Source: Rhodospirillaceae bacterium SYSU D60007 | Lineage (GTDB): Bacteria > Pseudomonadota > Alphaproteobacteria > Reyranellales > Reyranellaceae | NCBI GenBank assembly: GCA_003574685.1 | Contig: QOCQ01000001.1 | Location: 372,001 to 436,000, forward strand | Direction: 5' to 3' | Length of the DNA: 64,000 nt | Shown: piece after piece, positions 34,494 to 42,810 of the stretch | Numbering within the stretch: the stretch's first letter is position 1 | Layout of the letters: every line of letters begins with the position of its first letter | The notes under the pieces: generated by a model | Told to the model about the DNA's origin: nothing | What the model saw: the letters and a program-made list of their open reading frames with translations, nothing else | Database searches by the model: none | Translations under genes and position numbers: made by a program

Positions 34494-34889
34494 TCAAAGC
34501 CTTTCAACCCCGGCGCGGGCGCAATCCTCGTCTTCTTGTGCGCTACCGCCGCCAACGCCGCAGGCACCGATCAGGACACCTTGCCGGAAGATCGGCACGG
34601 CGCCTTGGCCATAGAACATGTGGTTTCCTTCGGCCGCGGCGATGCCGCGCAAGGTCGGATGGTCGGCACGTGGCGTCAGATCGCCACTCGGGCGTCCGAA
34701 GGCGGCCGACGCCATGGCCTTGCCTTGGCTGCCGAAGGAGCCAGCCCACATGGCGCCATCCATGCGCTGAAAGGCGAGGAGGCGTCCGCCAGCGTCGCAC
34801 ACGGCGATATTCATCTTGGCGCCGATCTGGACTGCCTTCTCGATGGCGCCGGCGATCACGCGATTGGCATCCGCGAGGGTGAGGGTCAT
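34494..34889 (-). CDS. GlcG/HbpS-family haem-binding-type protein
   Basis: This 131-residue protein starts MTLTLADANRVIAGAIEKA (AAAGGATC upstream) and has AVCDAGGRLLAFQRMDGA, SQGKAMASAAFGRPS and IAAAEGNHMFYGQGAVPIF, ending with GACGVGGGSAQEDEDCA. This is the whole GlcG domain. Members bind haem or cobalamin or are accessory to catabolic operons. No partner is adjacent. Confidence 0.85.
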   Translation of the reverse strand: MTLTLADANRVIAGAIEKAVQIGAKMNIAVCDAGGRLLAFQRMDGAMWAGSFGSQGKAMASAAFGRPSGDLTPRADHPTLRGIAAAEGNHMFYGQGAVPIFRQGVLIGACGVGGGSAQEDEDCARAGVERL

Positions 34890-35502
34890 GAGGTCGATCC
34901 TTTCAGGTCGGGAACTCACCAGGATGCCGTGCTCGTTGAAGCGCCGGGAAGCCTGGTCGCGCAAATACTAGTACAGCGAATGAAAGCATGGCGACCTCGA
35001 TCGGCCAGGTTCAGCGGACCGATCGGCTTCGCCGCTATACGGCGTTTCGGTGGACGCCAACGCTTCGGGGCGCGCGCCGCCCACGGCGCCCGGTCGGCCG
35101 ACGGTGCGAGGCTCGTCCGCGACGTTTAGATGCTCGGCAACGACGACGCCATGCGCGGACGTTGTGTTTGCCGGCAAGACCGTCGATCTAAACCTCGAGG
35201 CGGCAAACGGGTCTTTAAGGCGAAGGTGCAGGGGTCGGTCGACGACTGAGACTACCCTCGTAAGATTGAAGCGCTGCGCAGGAATCCCCGGTCTGGGTTG
35301 GTGCGAGCCAAGTAGAGAGGGTACTCCGGCGAGATGTTACAAAATCCAGGCGGCAGCCTTGTCCAGTCAAGCGGGCAAATCGGAGACGGTTGGATGGCAG
35401 TTAGCCATCCACCGCCAGATTTTCCTAAGTACCTGATATAGCTTCAAATAGCTGATCTTACAGGGTAAATTCTCTCCCAGAGGTACACAGGCGAGGTACA
35501 CA
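34890..35502. other. Gene-free stretch upstream of the integrase stump
   Basis: About 600 bases show no gene with start, ribosome binding site and plausible composition. The last 100 bases before 35503 are AT-richer than the surroundings, consistent with a mobile-element boundary. Confidence 0.45.
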
Positions 35503-35643
35503 ATGGGGGAGATTTTGGGGGAACCCAAGCATACCCGCCTGCAACACAGGAAGGCTGGTTACTACCTACGCGCCCGTGTACCTGACGACGTGCGGCCGAT
35601 CATCTGCAATCCAACGATCATGAAGCCCCGCAATCCCCAATGA
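35503..35643 (+). pseudogene. Tyrosine integrase, N-terminal stump
   Basis: A 46-codon frame begins MGEILGEPKHTRLQHRKAGY and continues YLRARVPDDVRPII before a stop. The YYLRARVPDDV motif is typical of the first domain of phage-type integrases with an N-terminal DUF6538-like region. No catalytic domain follows. It marks a lost integrative element. Confidence 0.65.
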
Positions 35644-35657
35644 GGTCTAGGACTTTA

Positions 35658-35725
35658 TGAGACGCACCGTCTCAAAAGGAATTTTTGTGAGACAGCTTTG
35701 GCCAGGGGCTGTCCCTTGTCTCACA
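35658..35725. repeat. Cluster of TGAGAC palindromes
   Basis: TGAGACG-CAC-CGTCTCA (35658-35674) is a perfect inverted repeat. It is followed by TGTGAGACA (35686-35694) and its exact complement TGTCTCACA (35717-35725). The same TGAGAC core therefore occurs four times in alternating orientation within 68 bases, just after the integrase stump. It could be a recombination or regulator site, or a hairpin terminator. Confidence 0.6.
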
Positions 35726-35735
35726 GGGGCAAGGT

Positions 35736-35960
35736 CTAGTGGGAAGGCTTAGTTCTGCGGCTTGCCTCGACTTCAGTTTTGGGGACTTTCGGATTGGCGG
35801 ACAGATTGTCTTGATCCTCAGAGCTCTTTGACTTCGGTTGCTCCGGGTTGCCTGGGTTCTTTGGCTTCTCGGGGTTTTCCAGCTTGAAACGCCAGTCCTT
35901 GAGCAACTCGAAAATTTTGCTGAGTCTGTCGTCAGCATTGGCTTCTGTTTGCAGTCTCAC
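35736..35960 (-). CDS. Hypothetical Pro/Lys-rich protein (low confidence)
   Basis: A GTG at 35960 overlapping the preceding stop (GTGA) opens a 74-residue frame. It has a helical start (ADDRLSKIFELLKDWRFKLE) and a Pro/Lys/Asn-rich tail (NPEKPKNPGNPEQPKSKSSE). The same frame stays open further upstream, so it may be the displaced C-terminal part of the broken zinc-ribbon gene. No family is recognised. Confidence 0.35.
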   Translation of the reverse strand: MRLQTEANADDRLSKIFELLKDWRFKLENPEKPKNPGNPEQPKSKSSEDQDNLSANPKVPKTEVEASRRTKPSH

Positions 35961-36354
35961 CTGCTCCTTCGCTTCGCGGAGTTGTGCTTCGCCGTAGTAG
36001 AGGTCGCGGTCAATGCGAAGATGCTGATAGTGAGGGCCAACGCCGTAGGTCCGGCACGCTTTGCCTTGCCGACTATCTTGCCGGCTCTAGGGTTGATCTC
36101 GGCTATCTGGCTTACGGCAGCGGTGGCATCGACTTTCCCAGAGCTAAACTGATCGGCAACGTTCCGAATCGCCAAGAGCATGGCGTGCGTAACATCTGGG
36201 GCGCTGAGAACGCGGACGGCTTCCCCGGCGAGATTAAATAGACCCTCGCTGAGCTTCGCATGTTCGGACCCGCACTCGGGACACGTTTCCTCGTTGTCCT
36301 AACAGTTGAAATACAGTCCGCCAAAATTGTAATTCCGTGACGCGAAGATTGCCT
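35957..36354 (-). pseudogene. Small zinc-ribbon membrane protein interrupted by TAG
   Basis: In one frame the minus strand reads LLQCKAIFASRNYNFGGLYF, then NC, a TAG at 36301-36299, then DNEETCPECGSEHAKLSEGL and onward to RNVADQFSSGKVDATAA and a transmembrane-like ALALTISIFALTA. The part after the TAG has no start codon until ATG 36181, which would remove the CPEC motif. The simplest reading is a gene disabled by a stop; expression from 36181 without the ribbon is the alternative. Confidence 0.5.
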
Positions 36355-36685
36355 TGCATTGAAGCAGATTACGGGAAGCGTTGCGGTTAATGTAACAACA
36401 GTTGGCTTGCCATGGTTGTTTGCGTCTGTGCGGCCCAGAATCCGGCCCGCAACAGGGCTGTGCCCGGCCCGCAGCGTCACAACGTGGAGCGGCGGCGTAG
36501 CTCCACGGCCTGCTGGCCGCCATGGCAGCGGCGAACTGCCGCCCGAAGATGCGCCGCACCGTTCCGGGCGACATGCGCATTGACATGGCAATGGCCGCCG
36601 CTGACCCGCCCAACGGTGCCAGCCACTCGACGTGACGGCGCTGCATCATGGTCGGTCGATAGGCTGGCCTACTGGGCTTTGCCAT
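36299..36685 (-). CDS. Putative helix-turn-helix protein (low confidence)
   Basis: From ATG 36685 the frame encodes RRHVEWLAPLGGSAAAIAMS followed by SPGTVRRIFGRQFAAAMAAS. This looks like a terminase-small-subunit-like or resolvase-like HTH, in which TVRRIFGRQF would be the recognition helix. The second half is cysteine- and arginine-rich and merges in frame with the broken zinc-ribbon sequence, so only the first 60 residues look coding. Confidence 0.3.
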   Translation of the reverse strand: MAKPSRPAYRPTMMQRRHVEWLAPLGGSAAAIAMSMRMSPGTVRRIFGRQFAAAMAASRPWSYAAAPRCDAAGRAQPCCGPDSGPHRRKQPWQANCCYINRNASRNLLQCKAIFASRNYNFGGLYFNC

Positions 36686-36800
36686 GGCGCGGGCATGGCA
36701 CGGCGGCAGCGGCAACAGCAAGGTCAGCGGCAGGTGCTGGGCAGCGATTGGGCCCTGCTGGCCACCGGTTCGATCGCGCTGTAGTGCCACGAAGCCGGCC

Positions 36801-36975
36801 CTAGCGACGGCGCTGCGACCGTGGAAGCGCGGCAGGTCGTTCCTGCTGGGCGGCAGAGGCAGGCTTGTCTTCCCGGATACCGCGGTATGACGGATGCCGC
36901 GCCATCCCGTCGGTGGTGAACTCGGTGTACGCCACTGAGCGACGGGCCGCGGCTCAAGCCACACGGCACCCTGTA
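36801..36975 (-). pseudogene. LigD-type ligase, C-terminal fragment with frameshift
   Basis: The sequence encodes GAVWLEPRPVAQ, then after a one-base deletion VAYTEFTTDGMARHPSYRGI and REDKPASAAQQ to a TAG stop at 36801. It matches the last 60 residues of the intact ligase at 23674-24699 and of the remnant at 8145-8540. Nothing of the catalytic domain remains. Confidence 0.75.
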
Positions 36976-37247
36976 GTAAGGGTAAAGTCAGGTAGAAGGC
37001 CCACACTGAATGTTTGGCGAATGATTTTAATCGCCGTGCTTGTGGCCGAATGGAATCCGAGATTCCGGGGAAGCCGGCCATTCACTGGCCACCGATGCCT
37101 AATGAACTCGAAACCGCAGACGTGCCGAAGTAGCGGCAATCTTGCTGGCTTTTCCCGGATGATATACCGGGCGTGAACGACAACCGACCGCGAAAGAGAA
37201 AGCAGTAGTGGCCGCTACTGCCGGCGCCCTCTGCCTGGGAGGCGACG

Positions 37248-38846
37248 ATGGCGCTCATCACTGGAACTGCTGGCAACGACGCACTTGCCGGCACGACCGA
37301 GGACGACCAGATCCTGGGATTGCTTGGCGATGACAGACTCTTCGGTCTGGAAGGTCGCGATTTCATCGATGGCGGATTCGGCAACGATTTCATCGACGGC
37401 GGTCCTGGTAACGACGAGCTATGGGCACTGCCGGGTGACGACGTGGTGTTGGGCGGCTTAGGCAACGACCGCATCTTCGGAAACGACGGCAAGGACCTGC
37501 TGAGCGGTGAAGGTGGCGACGATCGCATCGTCGGCGGACGAGATGACGACCGCGTACTCGGTCTGGCCGGAGCCGATACTCTTTTCGGAGATACTGACGG
37601 TGACATGGCCGGCGCCACCCTGGGCGGCGACGACCGCATTGTCGGGGGAGATGGGGCTGACACAATCCTGGGGGATGCCGGTTTCCAAATCTTCGGCACC
37701 GCGCAGGGCGGCGCCGACCGTCTCGAGGGGGGAGATGGCAACGACACGATCTTCGGCGACGGCATCACGATTTTCGAGAACGCCCGCGGCGGGAACGATC
37801 GCCTGGATGGAAACGAAGGCGACGATTTCCTGTCTGGCGACGTATCCGTCCTGTTCGTTGGCGCCCAAGGGGGAAATGACAATGTTAACGGCCGGAATGG
37901 CAACGACATTCTTTTGGGCGATGCGCAGTCAATGTCTGGGCTGGGCGGCGATGACGTCCTCGATGGCAGCAATGGAGTCGACGTGCTGACGGGCGACGGT
38001 TTCGAAATGAGCGATAGTGCCATAGGTGGCGATGATCGGCTCACGGGTGGTGAAGACAATGACACCATCTTCGGCGATGGCCGGGTAATCTTCCAGAACT
38101 CAGTGGGCGGCGACGACCGGCTTTCCGGCGGGGGCGGTGACGATGTCATGTACGGTGACGCTGAGGAGATGTCCGGCAGTACCGTGGGCGGCGACGACCG
38201 CCTGGAGGGCGGATTTGGCAATGACAGTATCGTGGGCGATGGCGGCCTCATGATAGACAATGCAGTCGGTGGCGACGATCAGCTCTTCGGGGGCGGCGGT
38301 GACGACCTGCTTAGAGGTGATGCCATAGACATGTTCGGCGACAACGTCGGCGGCGCTGATCTGCTTGTCGGTGGGGACGGCAATGATCTGCTCGTTGGCG
38401 ACGCTGAAGCCACCAGTGCCGGTTCTCAGGGCGGTAATGACCGCCTCGAAGGCGGCGCGGGCAACGACAGGCTGGTCAGCGGCGCTGGCGACGACTGGAG
38501 CGATGGCGGGTCCGGTAACGACTCGCTTGAGAGCGATACTGGTGATGACCGGCTCATCGGTGGCGCCGGTGACGACAATCTGCTCGATTTTGCCGGAAGT
38601 GACCGATTCGAAGGGGGTCCTGGGAACGACCGCATCATTGACGTCGCCGGTGAAGACTTGCTCGACGGGGGCACGGGCGTGGATACGGCCCTCTACGCAA
38701 ATCGGACCCAATCCGAATTTGCTATCACGAGACAAGGCGAGCAGCTTACGGTAGTCGACATCGTTAATGCCGAAACCGACCTACTGACCGGAATTGAATT
38801 CCTACAATTCGACGATGTGATTCTTGATACGAGCTTCATCGCCTAG
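37248..38846 (+). CDS. RTX-type Ca2+-binding repeat protein 1
   Basis: This 532-residue acidic protein is made almost wholly of glycine/aspartate nonapeptides (GGxGxDxLx), beginning TGTAGNDALAGTTEDDQILG. From about residue 110 the repeats form a 27-residue unit, GGDDRLxGGxGNDxxxGD plus nine less conserved residues, repeated about nine times. The last 50 residues (FAITRQGEQLTVVDIVNAETD, then GIEFLQFDDV) are the usual RTX C-terminal end and probable type I secretion signal. There is no N-terminal signal peptide and no catalytic domain. GGGAGG precedes the ATG. No type I secretion genes are nearby. Confidence 0.88.
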   Translation: MALITGTAGNDALAGTTEDDQILGLLGDDRLFGLEGRDFIDGGFGNDFIDGGPGNDELWALPGDDVVLGGLGNDRIFGNDGKDLLSGEGGDDRIVGGRDDDRVLGLAGADTLFGDTDGDMAGATLGGDDRIVGGDGADTILGDAGFQIFGTAQGGADRLEGGDGNDTIFGDGITIFENARGGNDRLDGNEGDDFLSGDVSVLFVGAQGGNDNVNGRNGNDILLGDAQSMSGLGGDDVLDGSNGVDVLTGDGFEMSDSAIGGDDRLTGGEDNDTIFGDGRVIFQNSVGGDDRLSGGGGDDVMYGDAEEMSGSTVGGDDRLEGGFGNDSIVGDGGLMIDNAVGGDDQLFGGGGDDLLRGDAIDMFGDNVGGADLLVGGDGNDLLVGDAEATSAGSQGGNDRLEGGAGNDRLVSGAGDDWSDGGSGNDSLESDTGDDRLIGGAGDDNLLDFAGSDRFEGGPGNDRIIDVAGEDLLDGGTGVDTALYANRTQSEFAITRQGEQLTVVDIVNAETDLLTGIEFLQFDDVILDTSFIA

Positions 38847-39124
38847 ATTCGTCACGATCTGTCCATGAAGTCCAGACTGGCGTTGATCGAGCGTCTGGAA
38901 GCGGTTGCCGCAGCGCCGTTCGCACAGCATCCAAACGTCCAGGCGCTTAAAGGTCCATCAATTTGCTTTATCACTTCTATAAGAGTTTTTTATCTCGACT
39001 TGGTTCCTTCCATTCCTAACGTAGCAATTCCCGTTCACCAGCACGGTGGCGCTGTCTCTCCTTGTTTCAAGGCTGCCAGCACTATAGATTGAGTGAGTAC
39101 ATGCTTGAACGGGGAGGCCGAGGT

Positions 39125-40015
39125 ATGGCCGTTGCCTTGATCAACGCAAAAGCACATCCCGCGGCTGTGCCTTACTTCACACGATTTCCAAAGGAGCCCA
39201 TCCCCAAGGCATCCGGCGAGTTTGTCATCATCGACAAGATTGGCGAGCTTGCCGATTGGTACCTGAGCACGCTCGTCAGGGCGATTCTGAAGAACGTCCA
39301 AGCCGGCGGCAGTCTTGTTGTGGTCATGCATGGCAATGATGCCGGCCTCTTCATCAAGATAGGGCCGAATGTGGGTTTCAATGTCGCTGCGATGCGCCTT
39401 TTGGTGAGCGCACTGGAGGGAAGAACCGGCGACAAGGAGATGCTCGGCTACCTGAACCTCGACAAGAAGGCGTCGGGAGCGGGCGAATGGAAGACCCTGA
39501 AAGAGCAGTTGCTGAAAATGCAAGCGCTGGGGCTCAAGCGCGTCGATCTTCGCGCATGCGTCGTCGGAAAGGATCCTGACGTCATGTACTACCTGCAGAA
39601 GATCTTCAATTGCGACGTCTGCTGCGCACCCAAAGCCTACGACGTATACGGTCTCATTGATCGTGGAACGCCGACGAAGGATCCGGATGTCTGGGCAAAA
39701 TGGCTGGCTGCCCACAAGGGCGCGATCGTTCAAACCTTTCCTGCGGGTCGCTTCGCCTTCAAACACACCATCAGTGGCGAATCGATCAAGATCGACGCGA
39801 TGACCGACCACGATGATGCAGCCGCCGCCTGGGTCGCCCGCAACCTTCCACCGGGGAACTTCACCGGCGGCGCCATGTATTACCACGGGCTGACGCCCGA
39901 CAAGCAGGCACTCGTGTTTGCCGGCGATCCTCGCTACCGCGACTATCTGGTCGAATGGACCAAGGGAACTGAACTGCCAAAGCTTGATCCGACCAAAGCG
40001 CCCATCATGCCTTAG
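39125..40015 (+). CDS. Unrecognised protein with possible caspase-like (HG/AC) fold
   Basis: From the ATG at 39125 (GGGGAGG upstream) it has 296 residues; ATG 39101 is an alternative. It matches no family I can name. Two segments resemble the catalytic strands of caspase/CHAT/DUF4347-type cysteine proteases: SLVVVMHGNDAGLFIKI with a His-Gly pair, and about 85 residues later RVDLRACVVGKDPDVMYYLQ with an Ala-Cys at the end of a hydrophobic strand. It lies between two RTX repeat genes; DUF4347 domains are known at the N-terminus of large RTX-type proteins. The protease reading is inference and needs structure prediction. Confidence 0.5.
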   Translation: MAVALINAKAHPAAVPYFTRFPKEPIPKASGEFVIIDKIGELADWYLSTLVRAILKNVQAGGSLVVVMHGNDAGLFIKIGPNVGFNVAAMRLLVSALEGRTGDKEMLGYLNLDKKASGAGEWKTLKEQLLKMQALGLKRVDLRACVVGKDPDVMYYLQKIFNCDVCCAPKAYDVYGLIDRGTPTKDPDVWAKWLAAHKGAIVQTFPAGRFAFKHTISGESIKIDAMTDHDDAAAAWVARNLPPGNFTGGAMYYHGLTPDKQALVFAGDPRYRDYLVEWTKGTELPKLDPTKAPIMP

Positions 40016-40286
40016 CGGCGCCCGACGATAGACGGGCTGGTGACGTATTCGCCGCCGACGCGCGGCGCTGTCCGGACTCGCCGATGCTCCAACGCTCGAG
40101 CGCCGCCGCCTTTCCCGAATCCCGTGGCCGCGCAAGTTCGACTCCCTTCCGTATCTCTCCAAGCACAAGCGTGCTCAGAAACGGATCGTTGTCGGCAATC
40201 GCTGCGTACCACCTGGTGACGTTTGCATCGCAACGACTGCCCTTGCGGACCTCGGCAATGATGGTCGTGTCGATCAGGTAACTCAC
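40005..40286 (-). pseudogene. VapC-type PIN toxin, truncated
   Basis: The GTG start overlaps the antitoxin stop. The first 65 residues are a PIN-domain N-terminus: YLIDTTIIAEVRKG with the catalytic Asp, then FLSTLVLGEIRKGVE with the second acid, then AALERW. The rest of the domain, including the later acidic residues, is replaced by an Ala/Ser/Arg-rich tail that overlaps the end of the convergent gene. The toxin is probably inactive. Confidence 0.65.
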
Positions 40287-40567
40287 AGATCGACGTCTCG
40301 TCCGGGATCACGACTGCGATCAAGGTCGATCCCGTCGAGTGGCGCGGATGCGAGGAGCGCCTTCCGGCTCACGGGGGGCGACTGGGCAAAGCGCCGCCGA
40401 AGCAACTGGCGCGCCTCAGCCTGGCGCGCGGGATCGGACAGGGCCGCGGCGACCTGCCGGACCAGCCCCGCATCTTCCTTGCGGACGTTGACCTCGACGC
40501 GCACGAAACCTCGGCGTTCTGTTTGCGCCTTGTGATTCGCGAGGGAGGGTTTTGCTCGGCCGATCAT
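40283..40567 (-). CDS. VapB-type antitoxin
   Basis: From ATG 40567 it encodes 94 residues: MIGRAKPSLANHKAQTERRG, then FVRVEVNVRKEDAGLVRQVA, a short ribbon-helix-helix-like region typical of antitoxins paired with PIN toxins. A Pro/Ser-rich tail follows that would wrap the toxin. Its stop overlaps the toxin start. With the toxin broken, it may persist as a solitary repressor. Confidence 0.65.
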   Translation of the reverse strand: MIGRAKPSLANHKAQTERRGFVRVEVNVRKEDAGLVRQVAAALSDPARQAEARQLLRRRFAQSPPVSRKALLASAPLDGIDLDRSRDPGRDVDL

Positions 40568-40756
40568 CCTGAGAACTCCGTGTTTCCGGAAATAGTGCCG
40601 GAAGGCCGCTCGACTGCAAGAGAACACCGCTGCCCGACGACCGGGAGAGCGAAGGGTCCGGCGATACGTCAAAGCCATTTGACACGAAAAGGTCGCTCGC
40701 GCGGGCAACGTCGGCGCTTGAGGCTCGCCTGTAGGAAATTCGTGGGAGGCGATCCC

Positions 40757-42034
40757 ATGGCTGACATCATCGGCGACCTCAACAACAACACGCTGATCGG
40801 AACTGACGAACTCGACAGGATTGTCGGAGACCTTCGGGGAGTCCTGAGCGGGACCAATCGCGGCGGCAGCGATCGCATCTTCGGCCTCGCAGGAAACGAT
40901 CTCCTGGTCGGCGATGTCGGGTTTCTTTCATTCGAGCCCGGTGGCGACATGCGGGACAACGCCCGCGGCGGCAACGACCAGCTCTTGGGTGGAAGCGGGG
41001 CCGATCAACTGATCGGCGATGTCGAGGGAGGCATGTTCGACAGTTCCCGCGGCGGCGACGACCGGCTGGAGGGCGGTGAAGGCGGCGATTTCCTGGTGGG
41101 CGATGCCGGCGGCTTCATGTTCGACAATGCCGCTGGGGGCGACGATCGGCTGTCCGGCGATGGCGGCAATGATTTCCTGATCGGCGATGCCAATAATCTG
41201 TTGGGGAATTCACGCGGCGGCGATGATCTGATCAGTGGCGGCGCAGGCGATGACAGTGTCATCGGCGATGCCATTGCCATGCGCGACTCCACGCCGGCAG
41301 GCGATGACCGGCTCTTCGGCGACGACGGAAATGACACGCTCGTGGGCGATGCCAACTTCGTGCTGGACGCCGCCCCGGCAGGCGAAGATCGCCTTTCCGG
41401 CGGCGGCGGGGATGACACGCTGTTCGGCGACGGACGGACCATGTCCGCCAATGCGCAGGGTGGGGACGACCGGCTGGAGGGGGGCGCCGGTCATGACCAG
41501 CTCCTGGGCGATGCGCGCCTCATGCAGGGCGATGCGTACGGCGGCGACGACCGGCTTCGCGGCGGCGACGGCAACGATCAGTTGGGCGGCGATGGAGAAC
41601 TCATGCTCGACAACGCCCGGGGCGGCGATGACCGGCTCGACGGCGGCGATGGCAACGATACGCTGTTCGGCGATGCACATTTCATGTTCGGCAATGCACA
41701 GGGTGGCGACGACCGGCTTTCTGGCGGCGGCGGGAATGACATCCTTCATGGCGATGGAAGCTTCATGGAGGTCACCGCACAAGGCGGCGACGACCGGCTG
41801 TCCGGCGGCGCGGGCGATGACTTCCTCCGGGGCGGTCGCGGCAGCGATCGGATCGACGGTGGTGCCGGCAGCGACACCGCGGCGTTCGGCGGTGCGCAGG
41901 CCGACTTCGAGATCACCGCGCAGGGTGACCGGATTCTGGTCACCGAGATCGCCACGGACGACACCGACATCGTCCTCGGCGTCGAGTTCCTGGCCTTCAA
42001 CAACGTGGTCGTCGAGACGGGGTTGTTTAGCTAG
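40757..42034 (+). CDS. RTX-type Ca2+-binding repeat protein 2
   Basis: The ATG at 40757, preceded by GGGAGG as in the first RTX gene, gives 425 residues. After MADIIGDLNNNTLIGTDELD come nine to ten repeats of an almost exactly 27-residue unit (GGDDRLSGGGGDDTLFGD plus nine residues ending in A-Q/R). A standard RTX terminus follows (DFEITAQGDRILVTEIATDD, then GVEFLAFNNV). It is a close relative of the protein at 37248-38846 but has lost the first section. It has no signal peptide or catalytic domain. Confidence 0.88.
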   Translation: MADIIGDLNNNTLIGTDELDRIVGDLRGVLSGTNRGGSDRIFGLAGNDLLVGDVGFLSFEPGGDMRDNARGGNDQLLGGSGADQLIGDVEGGMFDSSRGGDDRLEGGEGGDFLVGDAGGFMFDNAAGGDDRLSGDGGNDFLIGDANNLLGNSRGGDDLISGGAGDDSVIGDAIAMRDSTPAGDDRLFGDDGNDTLVGDANFVLDAAPAGEDRLSGGGGDDTLFGDGRTMSANAQGGDDRLEGGAGHDQLLGDARLMQGDAYGGDDRLRGGDGNDQLGGDGELMLDNARGGDDRLDGGDGNDTLFGDAHFMFGNAQGGDDRLSGGGGNDILHGDGSFMEVTAQGGDDRLSGGAGDDFLRGGRGSDRIDGGAGSDTAAFGGAQADFEITAQGDRILVTEIATDDTDIVLGVEFLAFNNVVVETGLFS

Positions 42035-42087
42035 CCAGAGACCTGGTCCGCTACATGGCACGAGGCCCGACGTGCTGATGCCCTGCA

Positions 42088-42462
42088 TCAGGGCTTCAGC
42101 GGCGGCAGGCCGAGGCGTTCGCGCACCCAGTTCACGGGTTGCACGGCGAGCCATGGTCCGACGGTGCGCAGATGCTCGATGGTCTGGCCGTTGAGCAGCG
42201 GAACGCAGTAGCCCTGCGTGCAGACCTGTCCCTGCTGGACCTCGTCAATGTGCAGGTCGCAGGGCGTGTTGCCTCGCGCTGCCGGCTGGGTGATGCAGAT
42301 GTGCAGGCCCGGACCCTGCTTCACCATTTCGCGGAAAGAGTCGCGCGCGCCGTGGACGTTGAACTGGTCCTGGCAGAACTTCGAGTCCATCAGCGGCGCG
42401 CTGAGCGGCACGAGATTGGGATCGATCTCGGCATAGACGGGTCCTCTGGCCAGCCCCTTCAT
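42088..42462 (-). CDS. Hypothetical protein, possibly N-terminally truncated
   Basis: From ATG 42462 the product has 124 residues, with CQDQFNVHGARDSFREMVK, GLHICITQPAARG and WLAVQPVNWVRERLGLPPL. The same frame stays open for 45 codons upstream (ALPGTAPDFASPTCNCEPFD...) without a start codon until a TGA at 42597-42595, beyond which an ATG at 42630 is in frame. A longer ancestral gene broken by this TGA is likely. No family is recognised. Confidence 0.5.
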   Translation of the reverse strand: MKGLARGPVYAEIDPNLVPLSAPLMDSKFCQDQFNVHGARDSFREMVKQGPGLHICITQPAARGNTPCDLHIDEVQQGQVCTQGYCVPLLNGQTIEHLRTVGPWLAVQPVNWVRERLGLPPLKP

Positions 42463-42810
42463 CTGCGCCAGAAAGGCGTCGTGATCGAACGGTTCGCAGT
42501 TGCAAGTTGGTGACGCGAAATCGGGCGCCGTCCCGGGCAGGGCGGCAGATCGGAACGCGGGTGACGGATCGTCCGCAAGGCAGCCGACCCGTTGTCAGAC
42601 CCGCGATAGACACGACCGCCGTCGGGTCATTCCTTGAAAAGATGGTGAAAGGGGCGCGCCAGCTTCGTCGCTTGCTGCCTGGCGACAAGCACGCGCTTGT
42701 CGCGCCTCGGTGCGAGTTGTCCGCCGCGTTGTCGAGTGGCGTGCGCGCGGCGTTTCACGAGTAAGGCACTTCACGCCATCAACACCACGGGACCGTCACG
42801 GGTGGTGCTG

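Noticed and set aside
36299-36301. TAG read as a recoded amino acid in the zinc-ribbon gene
   Set aside because: No recoding element or matching machinery is known for such a gene here; nonsense mutation is simpler, so it is listed as a pseudogene.
38865-39092. A 75-codon plus-strand frame between the first RTX gene and the caspase-like gene
   Set aside because: The first third (MKSRLALIERLEAVAAAPFA) is plausible, but the remainder is not gene-like and no ribosome binding site is present.
37248-42034. Tandem DNA repeats at 37.6-38.7 and 40.9-41.9 kb as a CRISPR array or minisatellite
   Set aside because: The 81-base period matches protein repeats in frame, with variable wobble positions; there are no identical short repeats with unique spacers and no cas genes.
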